A stretch of 16,368 bases of DNA from Aequorivita sp. (lineage in GTDB: Bacteria > Bacteroidota > Bacteroidia > Flavobacteriales > Flavobacteriaceae): assembly GCA_020435865.1 (NCBI GenBank), contig JAGQYZ010000086.1, positions 1 through 16,368 on the forward strand. Reading direction: 5' to 3'. The translations under genes and the position numbers were made by a program. This document shows positions 1 through 7,524 of the stretch, in pieces; the stretch's first letter is position 1; each line of letters starts with the position of its first letter. The notes under the pieces were generated by a model, which saw only the letters and a program-made list of their open reading frames with translations, was not told where the DNA came from and searched no databases.

Positions 1-936
1 GCTTTGGAAAGTACCAGCGACGAGCTTATCACGCGTTTGATGATGCATAAAGACTCTGGAAATTTCGATTTCGATTTAGAAACTATTCGAAAACTGGACT
101 CGATTTTCAAACGTGCCGATTTGGTAAAATTCGCAAAAATGAACCAACAATCCGGTCAAGCGGAAGTTGACCGAAAAACCATTGAGGAAATCATAAACGA
201 AACTCATGAAGCAGTTCCAGAACCTACTGAGGAAGAACTTTTGGAAAATCAGGAATATCTTGAAAGACTTCGGAAAAGACGTAAGCGCAGAAAATGGACT
301 TTGGCAATCTCGGGTATTGTTGCAGCGGTTGTTTTAGCCGGAATTATTTACGGAAGCCTTACTGGATTTGATAATTTAAAGGATAAAATATTAGGAAACG
401 ACCTTCGGGAACTCAGCGAAGGACGATGGATAAAGAGCGAATACGGAAATCCCGCGGTTATATTGGAAACTCCAGTAGTGTTGATTAGAACCGAGGCCCC
501 AGTCACTAATGCAAGTAAAAGTGAGGTAAGCGCAAAAGATTTTTTCACATATGGTAAAATGAATTCCCCGCTTTATATTATGGTTTCAACTTCGCAGTTC
601 AAGCAAAAGCAAGACATTGCTTTAGACACGGCATTGGATTCTGTTTTAGACGATCTTGAACAAAGTGGTGCCAAAAACCTTATTGTAAAACGCGACGATT
701 TTGAAACCGAAAAAGGAATTAAGGGTTTGAAGGCCTACGGTGAATTTAACGTGCAGGTTTCAGACAAAAAAGTGTTGAAGGAAAAGAGCACCTATGAACT
801 TTTGCTTTTCGCACAGCAAAACGGTTTGCAGGAAGTTTTGATTGTATATCAAAACGATGGCAAGTATGCCGAAGAAATAAAAAAACGAATAGAAGCTTCC
901 ATAGAGCTTGAAATTTCAGAGAAAGATGGGCAGTAA
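1..936 (+). CDS. DUF4381-like membrane protein upstream of batA, 5' end outside the window
   Basis: The reading frame is open from base 1 (it begins Ala-Leu-Glu-Ser) and stops with TAA at 934-936, so the gene almost certainly starts before the window. A TTG at 4 is only a nominal start. The visible 311 residues comprise an acidic/basic cytoplasmic-type part (1-90), a strongly basic Arg/Lys patch (about 91-98), one transmembrane helix (about 100-119) and an extracytoplasmic domain of about 190 residues. The part before the helix resembles the C-terminal region of the DUF4381-like proteins that often sit between a MoxR ATPase/DUF58 pair and batA in Bacteroidota. This is a family-level resemblance by eye, not a search result. 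The last 11 bases overlap the preferred batA start, which fits translational coupling. Its biochemical role is unknown; it is probably an accessory membrane part of the Bat complex. Confidence 0.75.
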   Translation, partial: ALESTSDELITRLMMHKDSGNFDFDLETIRKLDSIFKRADLVKFAKMNQQSGQAEVDRKTIEEIINETHEAVPEPTEEELLENQEYLERLRKRRKRRKWTLAISGIVAAVVLAGIIYGSLTGFDNLKDKILGNDLRELSEGRWIKSEYGNPAVILETPVVLIRTEAPVTNASKSEVSAKDFFTYGKMNSPLYIMVSTSQFKQKQDIALDTALDSVLDDLEQSGAKNLIVKRDDFETEKGIKGLKAYGEFNVQVSDKKVLKEKSTYELLLFAQQNGLQEVLIVYQNDGKYAEEIKKRIEASIELEISEKDGQ

Positions 937-1930
937 TTTCGAATTTGTAAATCCGCAGTTTTTCTGGTTGTTTCTTATACTTCCAGTGCTTGTGCTTTGG
1001 TATTTATGGAAGCGGAAACAGCAAACAGCTTCCCTCAAAATATCAAGTATTAGCGGTTTTAAATCTAGTAGAAATTGGTTGGCTAGATTAAAGCCATTAC
1101 TTTTCGTACTTCGCCTATTGGCGCTTTCAGCTTTAATTATTGCAATGGCACGCCCAAGAACCGTTGATGAATCCACTAAAACCAAAACCACTCGCGGAAT
1201 TGATATCGTGATGGCAATAGATGTTTCAGCAAGTATGCTTGCGCGTGATTTAAAACCAAACCGATTAGAAGCATTGAAAACAGTGGCAGCAAGATTTATA
1301 AACGGACGCCCAAATGACCGAATTGGCTTGGTGGAATACGCAGGGGAAAGTTACACCCGCACACCATTGACGAGTGATAAAACTATCGTGCTTTCGTCCC
1401 TAAAAAGTATAACCTACAATACAACTATTGAAGGTGGAACGGCAATTGGTTCTGGATTGGCAACGGCCGTAAACCGATTAAAGGAAAGTCGAGCAAAGAG
1501 CAAAGTGATTATTTTGTTGACGGACGGGGTGAACAACTCAGGTTTCATCGATCCAAAAATAGCGAGCGAGCTAGCAGTGGAATTCGGTATTAAGGTTTAT
1601 ACCATCGGAATTGGTAGCAACGGAATGGCAATGTCGCCCATTGGAATTCGTCCCGATGGCGGTTTTCAATACGGAAACGTTCAGGTTGAAATTGATGAAG
1701 CCTTGCTAAAAGAAATTGCAGCCAAAACTGGTGGACAGTATTTCCGCGCAACGAGCACTACCAAACTGGAACAGATTTACGAAGAAATAAACAAACTGGA
1801 AAAAACAGACATTGAAGAATTCAAATACACAAACTACAACGAAATGTTTCGTCCTTGGGCAATATTCGCCTTGGTTTTAATTGCGTTTGAATTTTTGTTG
1901 CAAACTACCATATTTAAAGGATTTTTATAA
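926..1930 (+). CDS. batA: BatA, membrane-anchored VWA domain protein
   Basis: Predicted 334-residue inner-membrane protein of the Bacteroides aerotolerance family. Two hydrophobic helices lie near the N-terminus (about 12-28 and 56-75), followed by a VWA domain and a C-terminal helix (about 313-330). The MIDAS metal site looks complete: D99-x-S101-x-S103, T172 in a GGTAIGSG context, and D200 in LLTDG. I chose ATG 926 over the in-frame TTG at 908, because 926 is a standard codon and puts the membrane segment at the usual distance from the N-terminus. The start overlaps the upstream gene by 11 bases, and batB begins 2 bases after the stop. VWA proteins of this type bind partner proteins through a divalent metal, here probably on the periplasmic side. 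The family was named from an aerotolerance locus in Bacteroides fragilis; the mechanism is not settled. Confidence 0.93.
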   Translation: MGSNFEFVNPQFFWLFLILPVLVLWYLWKRKQQTASLKISSISGFKSSRNWLARLKPLLFVLRLLALSALIIAMARPRTVDESTKTKTTRGIDIVMAIDVSASMLARDLKPNRLEALKTVAARFINGRPNDRIGLVEYAGESYTRTPLTSDKTIVLSSLKSITYNTTIEGGTAIGSGLATAVNRLKESRAKSKVIILLTDGVNNSGFIDPKIASELAVEFGIKVYTIGIGSNGMAMSPIGIRPDGGFQYGNVQVEIDEALLKEIAAKTGGQYFRATSTTKLEQIYEEINKLEKTDIEEFKYTNYNEMFRPWAIFALVLIAFEFLLQTTIFKGFL

Positions 1931-1932
1931 AA

Positions 1933-2973
1933 ATGTACCAATTAGAGCAACCCATATACTTCTACATTCTTTTCGCCATTCCGGTGATAGTGGTGCTATT
2001 TATAATGGTTTTGGTTTGGAAAAAAACAGTCCAAAAACGGTTTGTTGACAAAGAACTTTTGAAAAAATTGAGCCCTAACCGCTCACTTTTTAAATCTATT
2101 TTGAAAGTATTGGTGCTCTGTTTGGCCATAGCCTGTTTGAGTTTTGCTTTGGTAAACCCAAAAATAGGAACCAAGTTAGAAACCGTGAAACGCGAAGGCG
2201 TTGATATTGTTTTTGCATTGGACGTTTCAAAAAGTATGTTGGCCGAAGATATTGCCCCAAACCGACTAGAAAAGTCAAAACAACTTATCACCCAAATTAT
2301 AAATAGCTTAGCGGGCGATAGAATAGGAATTATTGGTTACGCAGGAAGTGCTTTTCCACAAGTACCAATAACCACAGATTTTTCTTCTGCAAAACTATTT
2401 TTAAATGGAATGAACACTGATATGGTTTCTTCGCAGGGAACGGCCATTACCCAAGCAATTAAGCTAGCTGAAACATTTTATGACGATGAAGGACAAAAAA
2501 ACCGTGTGCTGTTCATAGTTTCCGATGGCGAGGATCACGAAGGCAACATTTCAGATATTGCTGAGGAAGCCGCAAAAAAAGGAATCCGTATTTTTACCAT
2601 TGGCGTTGGAACTTTGGAAGGCGGCCCCATTCCTATAAAGGAAAATGGTGTCCTGCAATATTACAAACGCGATCAAAACAACGAGCAGGTCATTACACGT
2701 TTGGGCGAAGAAACCCTGATAGAAATTGCCAAAGCTACTAATGGTGAGTATATTGATGGCTCAAATACAAAAGCTGTTGTAGATCAGGTAAAAGCCATTT
2801 TGAACGGTATGGACAAAAAAGAATTTGAAGCGAAACAATTCACAGACTTTAAAGATCAATTTCAATGGTTTTTGGCTGGGGCATTGTTTTTGTTGATATT
2901 GGACGTATTCCTTTTGGAAAGACAAACCGCTTGGTTAAAACGTTTGAATTTATTTAATGAAAAAAGAAAATAA
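1933..2973 (+). CDS. batB: BatB, membrane-anchored VWA domain protein
   Basis: Predicted 346-residue paralogue of BatA with the same layout: N-terminal helices at about 8-29 and 54-73, a VWA domain, and a C-terminal helix at about 314-333. The MIDAS residues are D97-x-S99-x-S101, T170 and D198 in a VSDGE motif, so the metal site appears functional. A basic tail follows the last helix. The start codon lies 2 bases after the batA stop. The stop TAA shares its final base with the batC ATG (TAATG), a typical coupling arrangement. BatA and BatB are thought to act together in one envelope complex; that they form a hetero-oligomer here is inference. Confidence 0.93.
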   Translation: MYQLEQPIYFYILFAIPVIVVLFIMVLVWKKTVQKRFVDKELLKKLSPNRSLFKSILKVLVLCLAIACLSFALVNPKIGTKLETVKREGVDIVFALDVSKSMLAEDIAPNRLEKSKQLITQIINSLAGDRIGIIGYAGSAFPQVPITTDFSSAKLFLNGMNTDMVSSQGTAITQAIKLAETFYDDEGQKNRVLFIVSDGEDHEGNISDIAEEAAKKGIRIFTIGVGTLEGGPIPIKENGVLQYYKRDQNNEQVITRLGEETLIEIAKATNGEYIDGSNTKAVVDQVKAILNGMDKKEFEAKQFTDFKDQFQWFLAGALFLLILDVFLLERQTAWLKRLNLFNEKRK

Positions 2974-3851
2974 TGAAAATTTCTGAAGTAAAAAATATAA
3001 AACATCAAATTGATAGCGCCATATTAGTGGTGGTGGTGATGCTTTCATTTTCTACTTTCGCCCAACCACAACAATCAAAAAAGCAGAAAAAAGAATTAAA
3101 AGCCGCCCAGAATTTTTTGAGTGAAGCCCAACAATCGCTTCAGAAGAATGAATTTCCAGTTGCGGAAGCCGATTACCGTCAAGCCATTTCATTAAACCCA
3201 AAAAGCGAAACCGCAAAATACAATTTGGGGACAGCTTACTACGGAAAAGAAAAAAACGCAGAGGCCATGCTTCGTTTTAAACAAGCTGCTTCATCTGCAA
3301 CTGATAAAGCAGAAAAGCACAAGGCATTCCATAATTTAGGGAATACCTTTATGAACGAAAAAAATTATTCTGAAGCCGTGGAAGCTTATAAAAACGCCCT
3401 TCGGAATAATCCTAATGATGACGAAACGCGATACAATTTAGCGTTGGCAAAAGATATGTTGGAGAAAAATCCGCCACCACCACAAGATAAAGACGATAAA
3501 AATAAAGATAAGAACAAAGACAATAAGGACCAGGATAAGAAAGATCAACAAGATAAACAGGACAAAAAAGATCAAGGCGATAAGGGCGATCAAAAAGACG
3601 ATAAGGATAAAGGCGACCAAAACCAGGATAAAAAAGAAGGCGATAAAGACAAAGACACAGGAAAACCTGACAAGCCAAAAGATGAAGAAGGAGACAAACC
3701 CCAACAACAGCAGCCTGTTCCCGGACAGCTTTCACCCCAACAAGTGAAAAGTCTTTTGGAAGCGATGAACAACGAAGAAAAAAAGACACAGGAAAAGATA
3801 AACGCCGAAAAACAAAAAGGTTCAAAAGTGAAAACGGATAAAGATTGGTAG
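2973..3851 (+). CDS. batC: BatC, TPR protein with Lys/Asp/Gln-rich linker
   Basis: Predicted 292-residue exported protein. A hydrophobic signal segment (about 16-29) ends in Thr-Phe-Ala-Gln, suggesting cleavage after Ala30. About three TPR-like helical repeats follow (roughly 42-75, 79-112 and 116-149). Residues 171-243 are almost entirely Lys, Asp, Gln, Glu and Gly and are probably disordered. A short conserved-looking C-terminal helix (LSPQQVKSLLEAMNNEEK, about 253-270) ends the protein with Asp-Trp at the extreme C-terminus. This layout of TPR, charged linker and short terminal motif is typical of Bacteroidota BatC proteins. The start overlaps the batB stop by one base, and batD begins 3 bases after the batC stop. 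The role is probably a periplasmic scaffold that holds partners through the TPRs. Confidence 0.9.
   Translation: MKISEVKNIKHQIDSAILVVVVMLSFSTFAQPQQSKKQKKELKAAQNFLSEAQQSLQKNEFPVAEADYRQAISLNPKSETAKYNLGTAYYGKEKNAEAMLRFKQAASSATDKAEKHKAFHNLGNTFMNEKNYSEAVEAYKNALRNNPNDDETRYNLALAKDMLEKNPPPPQDKDDKNKDKNKDNKDQDKKDQQDKQDKKDQGDKGDQKDDKDKGDQNQDKKEGDKDKDTGKPDKPKDEEGDKPQQQQPVPGQLSPQQVKSLLEAMNNEEKKTQEKINAEKQKGSKVKTDKDW
3483..3701 (+). repeat. Low-complexity purine-rich coding repeat in batC
   Basis: About 73 codons are dominated by GAT/GAC, AAA/AAG and CAA/CAG, with imprecise repetition of GATAAAGA-type units. They encode BatC residues 171-243. The strong strand bias (A/G on the + strand) creates long open frames on the opposite strand that are artefacts. 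Such tracts can gain or lose repeat units by slippage, so linker length may differ between strains. Confidence 0.75.
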
Positions 3852-3854
3852 CTT

Positions 3855-5627
3855 ATGAAGACGAAGAATTTTTTATTCCTTTTAGTGTTTGTGTTGTGCA
3901 GTATTGCTGCCACGGCTCAGGTTCAGTTTGATGCTAAGGTTAGTAAGAAAAGACTTGGTATAAACGAACGCTTGCGGATTGATTTTGAAATGAACCAAGA
4001 TGGTGACAATTTTAGACCGCCAAGTTTTGATGGCTTTCGCGTAGTTGGAGGGCCCAATCAATCTATAAGCAATTCTTGGATAAATGGTAAAAGAAGCTTT
4101 TCAAAAACATATTCCTATTTTTTAGCGCCACAAACTCGTGGAAAAGTTACTATTGCGCAAGCCACTATTGAAATAGAAGGCGAAACCTACAAAACCCTTC
4201 CGGTTGAGGTAGAGGTTACCGCCGCCGTTGACGTTCCAAAAGACGGAAATAATGCAGATTTTGTTGCGAGTGAGAATGTACATTTGGTTGCGGAAGTTTC
4301 CAACGCGAATCCATATTTAAATGAAGCTCTTACGGTTACCTATAAATTATACGTTTCACACGATGTGAGCATTACCAGCCAGTGGCGCGAAATAGACACT
4401 CCAAAATACGCCGATTTCTGGAGCCAGAATATTGACAATCAAAACAATTTTAAGGTTTATGAAGGAAAATACAACGGAGAAGATTATCGCTACGTAGTTT
4501 TAAGAACTACAGTACTTTACCCCCAAAAAACTGGTGAGCTTGAAATAGAACCTCTTACACTGGATATTCCCATAGACGTTCAGGGAAACCGCCGCGATAT
4601 TTTTGGGCGACGGGTAATGGAGCGTGTTAACAAAACTATTTCAGCGGGGAAACGAACCATAAATGTAAAACCCCTTCCGCTAGAAGGAAAACCAGATGGA
4701 TTTAATGGTGCTGTAGGCGATTTTGCTTTTGATGTTACCACCAATAAAACCAAGTTAAACGCTAATGAATCTATGCAGCTAGATGTGAAGGTTTCAGGCA
4801 AAGGGAATTTAAAATTATTCACTGCCCCAACCATAAAACTTCCGAACACACTTGAGGTTTATGAGCCAGAGCACAACGAAAACGTTAACACAACAGTTGC
4901 TGGTATGCAAGGTTCTATAACAGATTCCTATACAATTGTTCCACAATTTAAAGGAACCTACCCGGTTAATCCAATCACATTTTCATTTTTCGACCCTAGC
5001 ATTGAAAAGTACAAAACAATCACTTCAAAAGAATTTACGATTGAAGTTGAAAATGGGCCTATAAGTGCTGCAACTGCAAATAACAATTCAAACGATACAA
5101 AAAAGCAAGTTGTTCTTTCAAAAGACAATTTCAAATACCTAAAATTAGATGCCAATTTAGAACCCATTGCGCAGGAACCTTTCTTTAAATCTGCTTTGTT
5201 TTGGTCCCTTTTGGGTGGGCCATTCCTTTTGATACCTCTATTTATTCTCGCTGGAAAAAAACGCAAGCAACGTTTAAACGATGTGGAAGGGAACAAACTT
5301 CGCCGTGCAAACAAGCTTGCCAAAAAATACCTATCAGAAGCAAAACGAAATATATCAAACCCCGTCGCATTTTATGAATCTATGGAAAGAGCACTTCATA
5401 ATTATTTGAAAGCAAAGCTTAATATTGAAACCTCGGAAATGGAAAAAAGTCATATTTCCAGATTGTTGTCGGAGGGAAATGTAGAGGCAACCACAGTGGA
5501 AAATTTCATCGAGTTGCTGAAAAGCTGTGAATATGCAAGATATGCTTCTTCTTCAACCACTTCGGTGCAACAAGATTATAACAAAGCCTCAGAAGTTATT
5601 TCAACCATAGATAAACAACTACAGTAA
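3855..5627 (+). CDS. batD: BatD, exported membrane-anchored protein
   Basis: Predicted 590-residue BatD-family protein. The N-terminal signal peptide has hydrophobic residues at about 6-19 and a likely cut after Ala21 in Thr-Ala-Gln. A long beta-rich extracytoplasmic region follows (about 22-440), then one transmembrane helix (about 449-467), a basic stop-transfer patch (Lys-Lys-Arg-Lys), and a helical cytoplasmic tail of about 120 residues. Length and layout match the family. ATG 3855 is 3 bases after the batC stop, and batE follows 5 bases after the batD stop. The large outward domain suggests protein-protein contacts in the periplasm with the VWA domains of BatA/BatB; this is inference, and no enzymatic motif is visible. 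Confidence 0.92.
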   Translation: MKTKNFLFLLVFVLCSIAATAQVQFDAKVSKKRLGINERLRIDFEMNQDGDNFRPPSFDGFRVVGGPNQSISNSWINGKRSFSKTYSYFLAPQTRGKVTIAQATIEIEGETYKTLPVEVEVTAAVDVPKDGNNADFVASENVHLVAEVSNANPYLNEALTVTYKLYVSHDVSITSQWREIDTPKYADFWSQNIDNQNNFKVYEGKYNGEDYRYVVLRTTVLYPQKTGELEIEPLTLDIPIDVQGNRRDIFGRRVMERVNKTISAGKRTINVKPLPLEGKPDGFNGAVGDFAFDVTTNKTKLNANESMQLDVKVSGKGNLKLFTAPTIKLPNTLEVYEPEHNENVNTTVAGMQGSITDSYTIVPQFKGTYPVNPITFSFFDPSIEKYKTITSKEFTIEVENGPISAATANNNSNDTKKQVVLSKDNFKYLKLDANLEPIAQEPFFKSALFWSLLGGPFLLIPLFILAGKKRKQRLNDVEGNKLRRANKLAKKYLSEAKRNISNPVAFYESMERALHNYLKAKLNIETSEMEKSHISRLLSEGNVEATTVENFIELLKSCEYARYASSSTTSVQQDYNKASEVISTIDKQLQ

Positions 5628-5632
5628 AATTG

Positions 5633-6388
5633 ATGAAGATGAAAAAGCTACTGTACCTATTGATTTTATTAGTTTCTTTCTCCAGCATCGGACAGAACGA
5701 AAATCTTTTTGACCAAGGAAAGGAACTTTATAAAAACGGAAAATACCAACAGGCCATTACTACTTGGATGCAGATTTTGGACAATGGCCAGCAATCTGCC
5801 GAGTTGTATTTCAATCTGGGAAATGCACAGTATAAACTGAACCATATTGGTCCAAGTGTATATTATTATGAAAAAGCACTTCAGCTTTCACCAAATGATG
5901 CCGATATAAAAAACAACCTTGCCTTTGCTGAAAATGCACGTATTGATTCCATAGAACCCTTACCACAGACGATTTTTTCAAAATGGTACAAAAGCATTTC
6001 TGGCATTTTTACTTTTAATAGTTGGGCTCTTTTGTCGATTGCTTTTTCTATCTTTTTTGTGGTGTTATTCCTTTTTTATTACTTCGCTTTTTCTGAAAAA
6101 AGAAAACGGTTGCTCTTTGTGAGTTCAATGTTTACAGGATTTTTATTGGTCGCGACTTTAGCAATGTCTTTTTTGACCTATGACGATTATTCAAAAAACC
6201 AACCAGCAGTTATTTTTGCAAACGAGGTTGATGTAAAGACTGAACCTTCTATGGGTAGTAACATAGCCTTTACACTTCATGAAGGTACCAAAGTGCAGAT
6301 TTCTGCACAGGATGGCAATTGGTACAGAATAAGTTTGGCGGACGGAAAAGATGGTTGGATTCCCGCTACAGATTTAAAGCAGCTTTAG
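5633..6388 (+). CDS. batE: BatE, TPR and SH3-like domain membrane protein
   Basis: Predicted 251-residue protein ending the bat operon. A signal segment (about 5-19) with a likely cut in Ile-Gly-Gln is followed by TPR repeats (about 25-105), two transmembrane helices (about 130-152 and 160-180) and a C-terminal SH3-like domain (about 188-251) ending in a GWIP motif. TPR, membrane hairpin and SH3b in this order is the usual BatE architecture. I prefer ATG 5633 to the upstream TTG at 5630; ATG 5639 is also possible. The SH3-like domain would face the periplasm, where such domains often bind peptidoglycan or proteins; that role is inferred. Confidence 0.9.
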   Translation: MKMKKLLYLLILLVSFSSIGQNENLFDQGKELYKNGKYQQAITTWMQILDNGQQSAELYFNLGNAQYKLNHIGPSVYYYEKALQLSPNDADIKNNLAFAENARIDSIEPLPQTIFSKWYKSISGIFTFNSWALLSIAFSIFFVVLFLFYYFAFSEKRKRLLFVSSMFTGFLLVATLAMSFLTYDDYSKNQPAVIFANEVDVKTEPSMGSNIAFTLHEGTKVQISAQDGNWYRISLADGKDGWIPATDLKQL

Positions 6389-6403
6389 GAATTAATATTT
6401 AGT

Positions 6404-6444
6404 TAACAGGAAGTTAAGCAAATTCTGTTATTTTTGCTTTTCTT
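6404..6444 (+). terminator. Weak terminator-like hairpin after batE
   Basis: TAACAGGA (6404-6411) can pair with TTCTGTTA (6423-6430), including one G-U pair, around an 11-base loop. A T-rich run (6431-6444) follows. The stem is AT-rich, so termination may be partial. The T-run overlaps the possible promoter element at 6429-6436. Confidence 0.35.
6429..6436 (+). promoter_or_regulatory. TAnnTTTG -7 element before the small secreted-protein gene
   Basis: TATTTTTG matches the Bacteroidota -7 consensus TAnnTTTG exactly. A transcript starting about 7 bases downstream would have a leader of about 15 bases before the TTG at 6458. No convincing -33 TTTG is seen at the usual distance, so the call is tentative. 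Confidence 0.35.
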
Positions 6445-6457
6445 AAAAAATATACAC

Positions 6458-6751
6458 TTGCGTTTAACCAGTATTCTTCTTTTGATAGTATTTACAAGTT
6501 TTCTTGTAACACCTGCTATTATAAGCCTTTCAGGGAATCAAGCTGATGTTTCTACCTTTTTTTCAGTGAACGAGGAAGAAAATTCAAACAAAATGCCTAA
6601 ACCCAATTTTGTTTTCGATATTAAAAAAATTCAATCTAATTGTGATAGCATAAAACTTCTGCAAAAACAGAGAAACCAAGATGGTTTTCAAATTGAACGT
6701 TATTCCAATGTCTTTCTAGAAGTTATTTCGCCGCCTCCGCGTTTAGCGTAA
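6458..6751 (+). CDS. Small secreted protein with Pro-Pro-Pro C-terminus, unknown function
   Basis: Predicted 97-residue protein with a clear N-terminal hydrophobic segment (signal peptide or anchor, residues about 4-20) and a polar, Asn/Glu/Lys-rich body. The C-terminal motif is Ile-Ser-Pro-Pro-Pro-Arg-Leu-Ala. There is no ATG at a sensible place. I prefer TTG 6458 because the other candidate, TTG 6434, lies inside a TAnnTTTG promoter-like element; starting at 6434 would add 8 residues. No enzymatic motif is visible. Small exported proteins with such Pro-rich ends occur in Flavobacteriaceae next to transport genes, but I know no function. It sits 127 bases before the carbonic anhydrase and may form its own transcription unit, since a hairpin lies between them. 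Confidence 0.6.
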   Translation: MRLTSILLLIVFTSFLVTPAIISLSGNQADVSTFFSVNEEENSNKMPKPNFVFDIKKIQSNCDSIKLLQKQRNQDGFQIERYSNVFLEVISPPPRLA

Positions 6752-6789
6752 CATTTCCCTAAAAACATTTTTAAATAGTTTTCCAAAAA

Positions 6790-6818
6790 CATTTCCGTGG
6801 CATCGGTCACAGGAAATG
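6790..6818 (+). other. Hairpin between the small secreted-protein gene and carbonic anhydrase
   Basis: CATTTCCGTG (6790-6799) pairs with CAC-A-GGAAATG (6808-6818): ten base pairs with a single bulged A at 6811 and an 8-base loop. A moderately T-rich stretch follows. It could terminate the upstream gene or act as an operator or leader structure for the carbonic anhydrase gene. The rest of 6752-6878 holds three AACATTT copies (6750, 6764, 6788) and no clear promoter. Confidence 0.4.
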
Positions 6819-6878
6819 ATGTGTCAATTTTATTGACTTTGGGGACAATTCATATAATTACAATAAAAAAATCATATT

Positions 6879-7511
6879 ATGAAAGCACATACATTTGAAA
6901 CCCAGGCAACAATGACGCCTGAAAAAGCCCTTCAATATTTAAAGGAAGGCAATATTCGTTTTCAAAATAATTTAAAAGCAAACCGTAATCTATTGGAGCA
7001 AGTAAATGATACTAGCGATGGACAATTTCCGTTCGCCACCATTTTGAGCTGCATAGATAGCAGGGTTTCCGCCGAACTTATTTTTGACCAAGGTCTTGGT
7101 GATATTTTTAGCGTACGTATAGCGGGCAATTTTATAAACGAGGACATCTTAGGAAGCTTAGAATTTGCTTGCAAACTGGCGGGATCAAAAATTGTTTTAG
7201 TGTTAGGACACACAGCCTGTGGCGCAATAAAAGGAGCTTGGGACGATGCAAAAATGGGTAATTTAACTGCAATGATAAGTAAAATTAAACCTGCTGTAAA
7301 AGCCGTGCAAGAACCTAAAGATGAAAGCCTGCGAAATTCAACTAACAGTGAATTTGTGGATGCTGTTTCTGAAACAAATGTCCATTTGGCCATTGCCAAT
7401 ATCCGTTCCAAAAGCCCTATTTTAAAGGAAATGGAAGATAATGATGAAATACAGATTTATGGCGGAATGTATGATATTAATAATGGTGAAGTAACCTTTT
7501 TTCACGAATAA
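6879..7511 (+). CDS. Beta-class carbonic anhydrase
   Basis: Predicted 210-residue cytoplasmic zinc enzyme that interconverts CO2 and bicarbonate. The class-defining ligands are visible: Cys58 in the CIDSR motif with the Asp60/Arg62 dyad, and His111-x-x-Cys114 in GHTACGAI. Length is normal for the family and no residue appears missing. ATG 6879 gives the N-terminus MKAHTFETQATM; a second Met at residue 12 would also leave the fold intact, but the longer form looks usual for this group. The SulP transporter gene starts 13 bases after the stop, so the two are probably co-transcribed. The pairing suggests the enzyme supplies or consumes bicarbonate moved by the transporter, for pH control or anaplerotic carboxylation; that physiological link is inferred. 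Confidence 0.95.
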   Translation: MKAHTFETQATMTPEKALQYLKEGNIRFQNNLKANRNLLEQVNDTSDGQFPFATILSCIDSRVSAELIFDQGLGDIFSVRIAGNFINEDILGSLEFACKLAGSKIVLVLGHTACGAIKGAWDDAKMGNLTAMISKIKPAVKAVQEPKDESLRNSTNSEFVDAVSETNVHLAIANIRSKSPILKEMEDNDEIQIYGGMYDINNGEVTFFHE

Positions 7512-7524
7512 AACTACTTAAAAC

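Noticed and set aside
908..925. TTG start 18 bases upstream for batA
   Set aside because: ATG 926 is a standard start, gives the usual N-terminus, and still couples to the upstream gene.
3412..3913. Three long open frames antisense to batC
   Set aside because: They result from the purine-rich, stop-poor repeat tract of batC. Their translations are low-complexity Phe/Leu/Val runs without domains, and the + strand frame fits a known family.
6833..6858. TTGACT / TATAAT sigma70-like promoter before the carbonic anhydrase
   Set aside because: The spacing is only 14 bases, too short for a classical promoter, and Bacteroidota use a different consensus.
6890..6897. TACATTTG match to the -7 consensus inside the carbonic anhydrase gene
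   Set aside because: It lies within codons 4-7, lacks a -33 partner, and the protein from the first ATG fits the family; a chance match is likely in AT-rich DNA.
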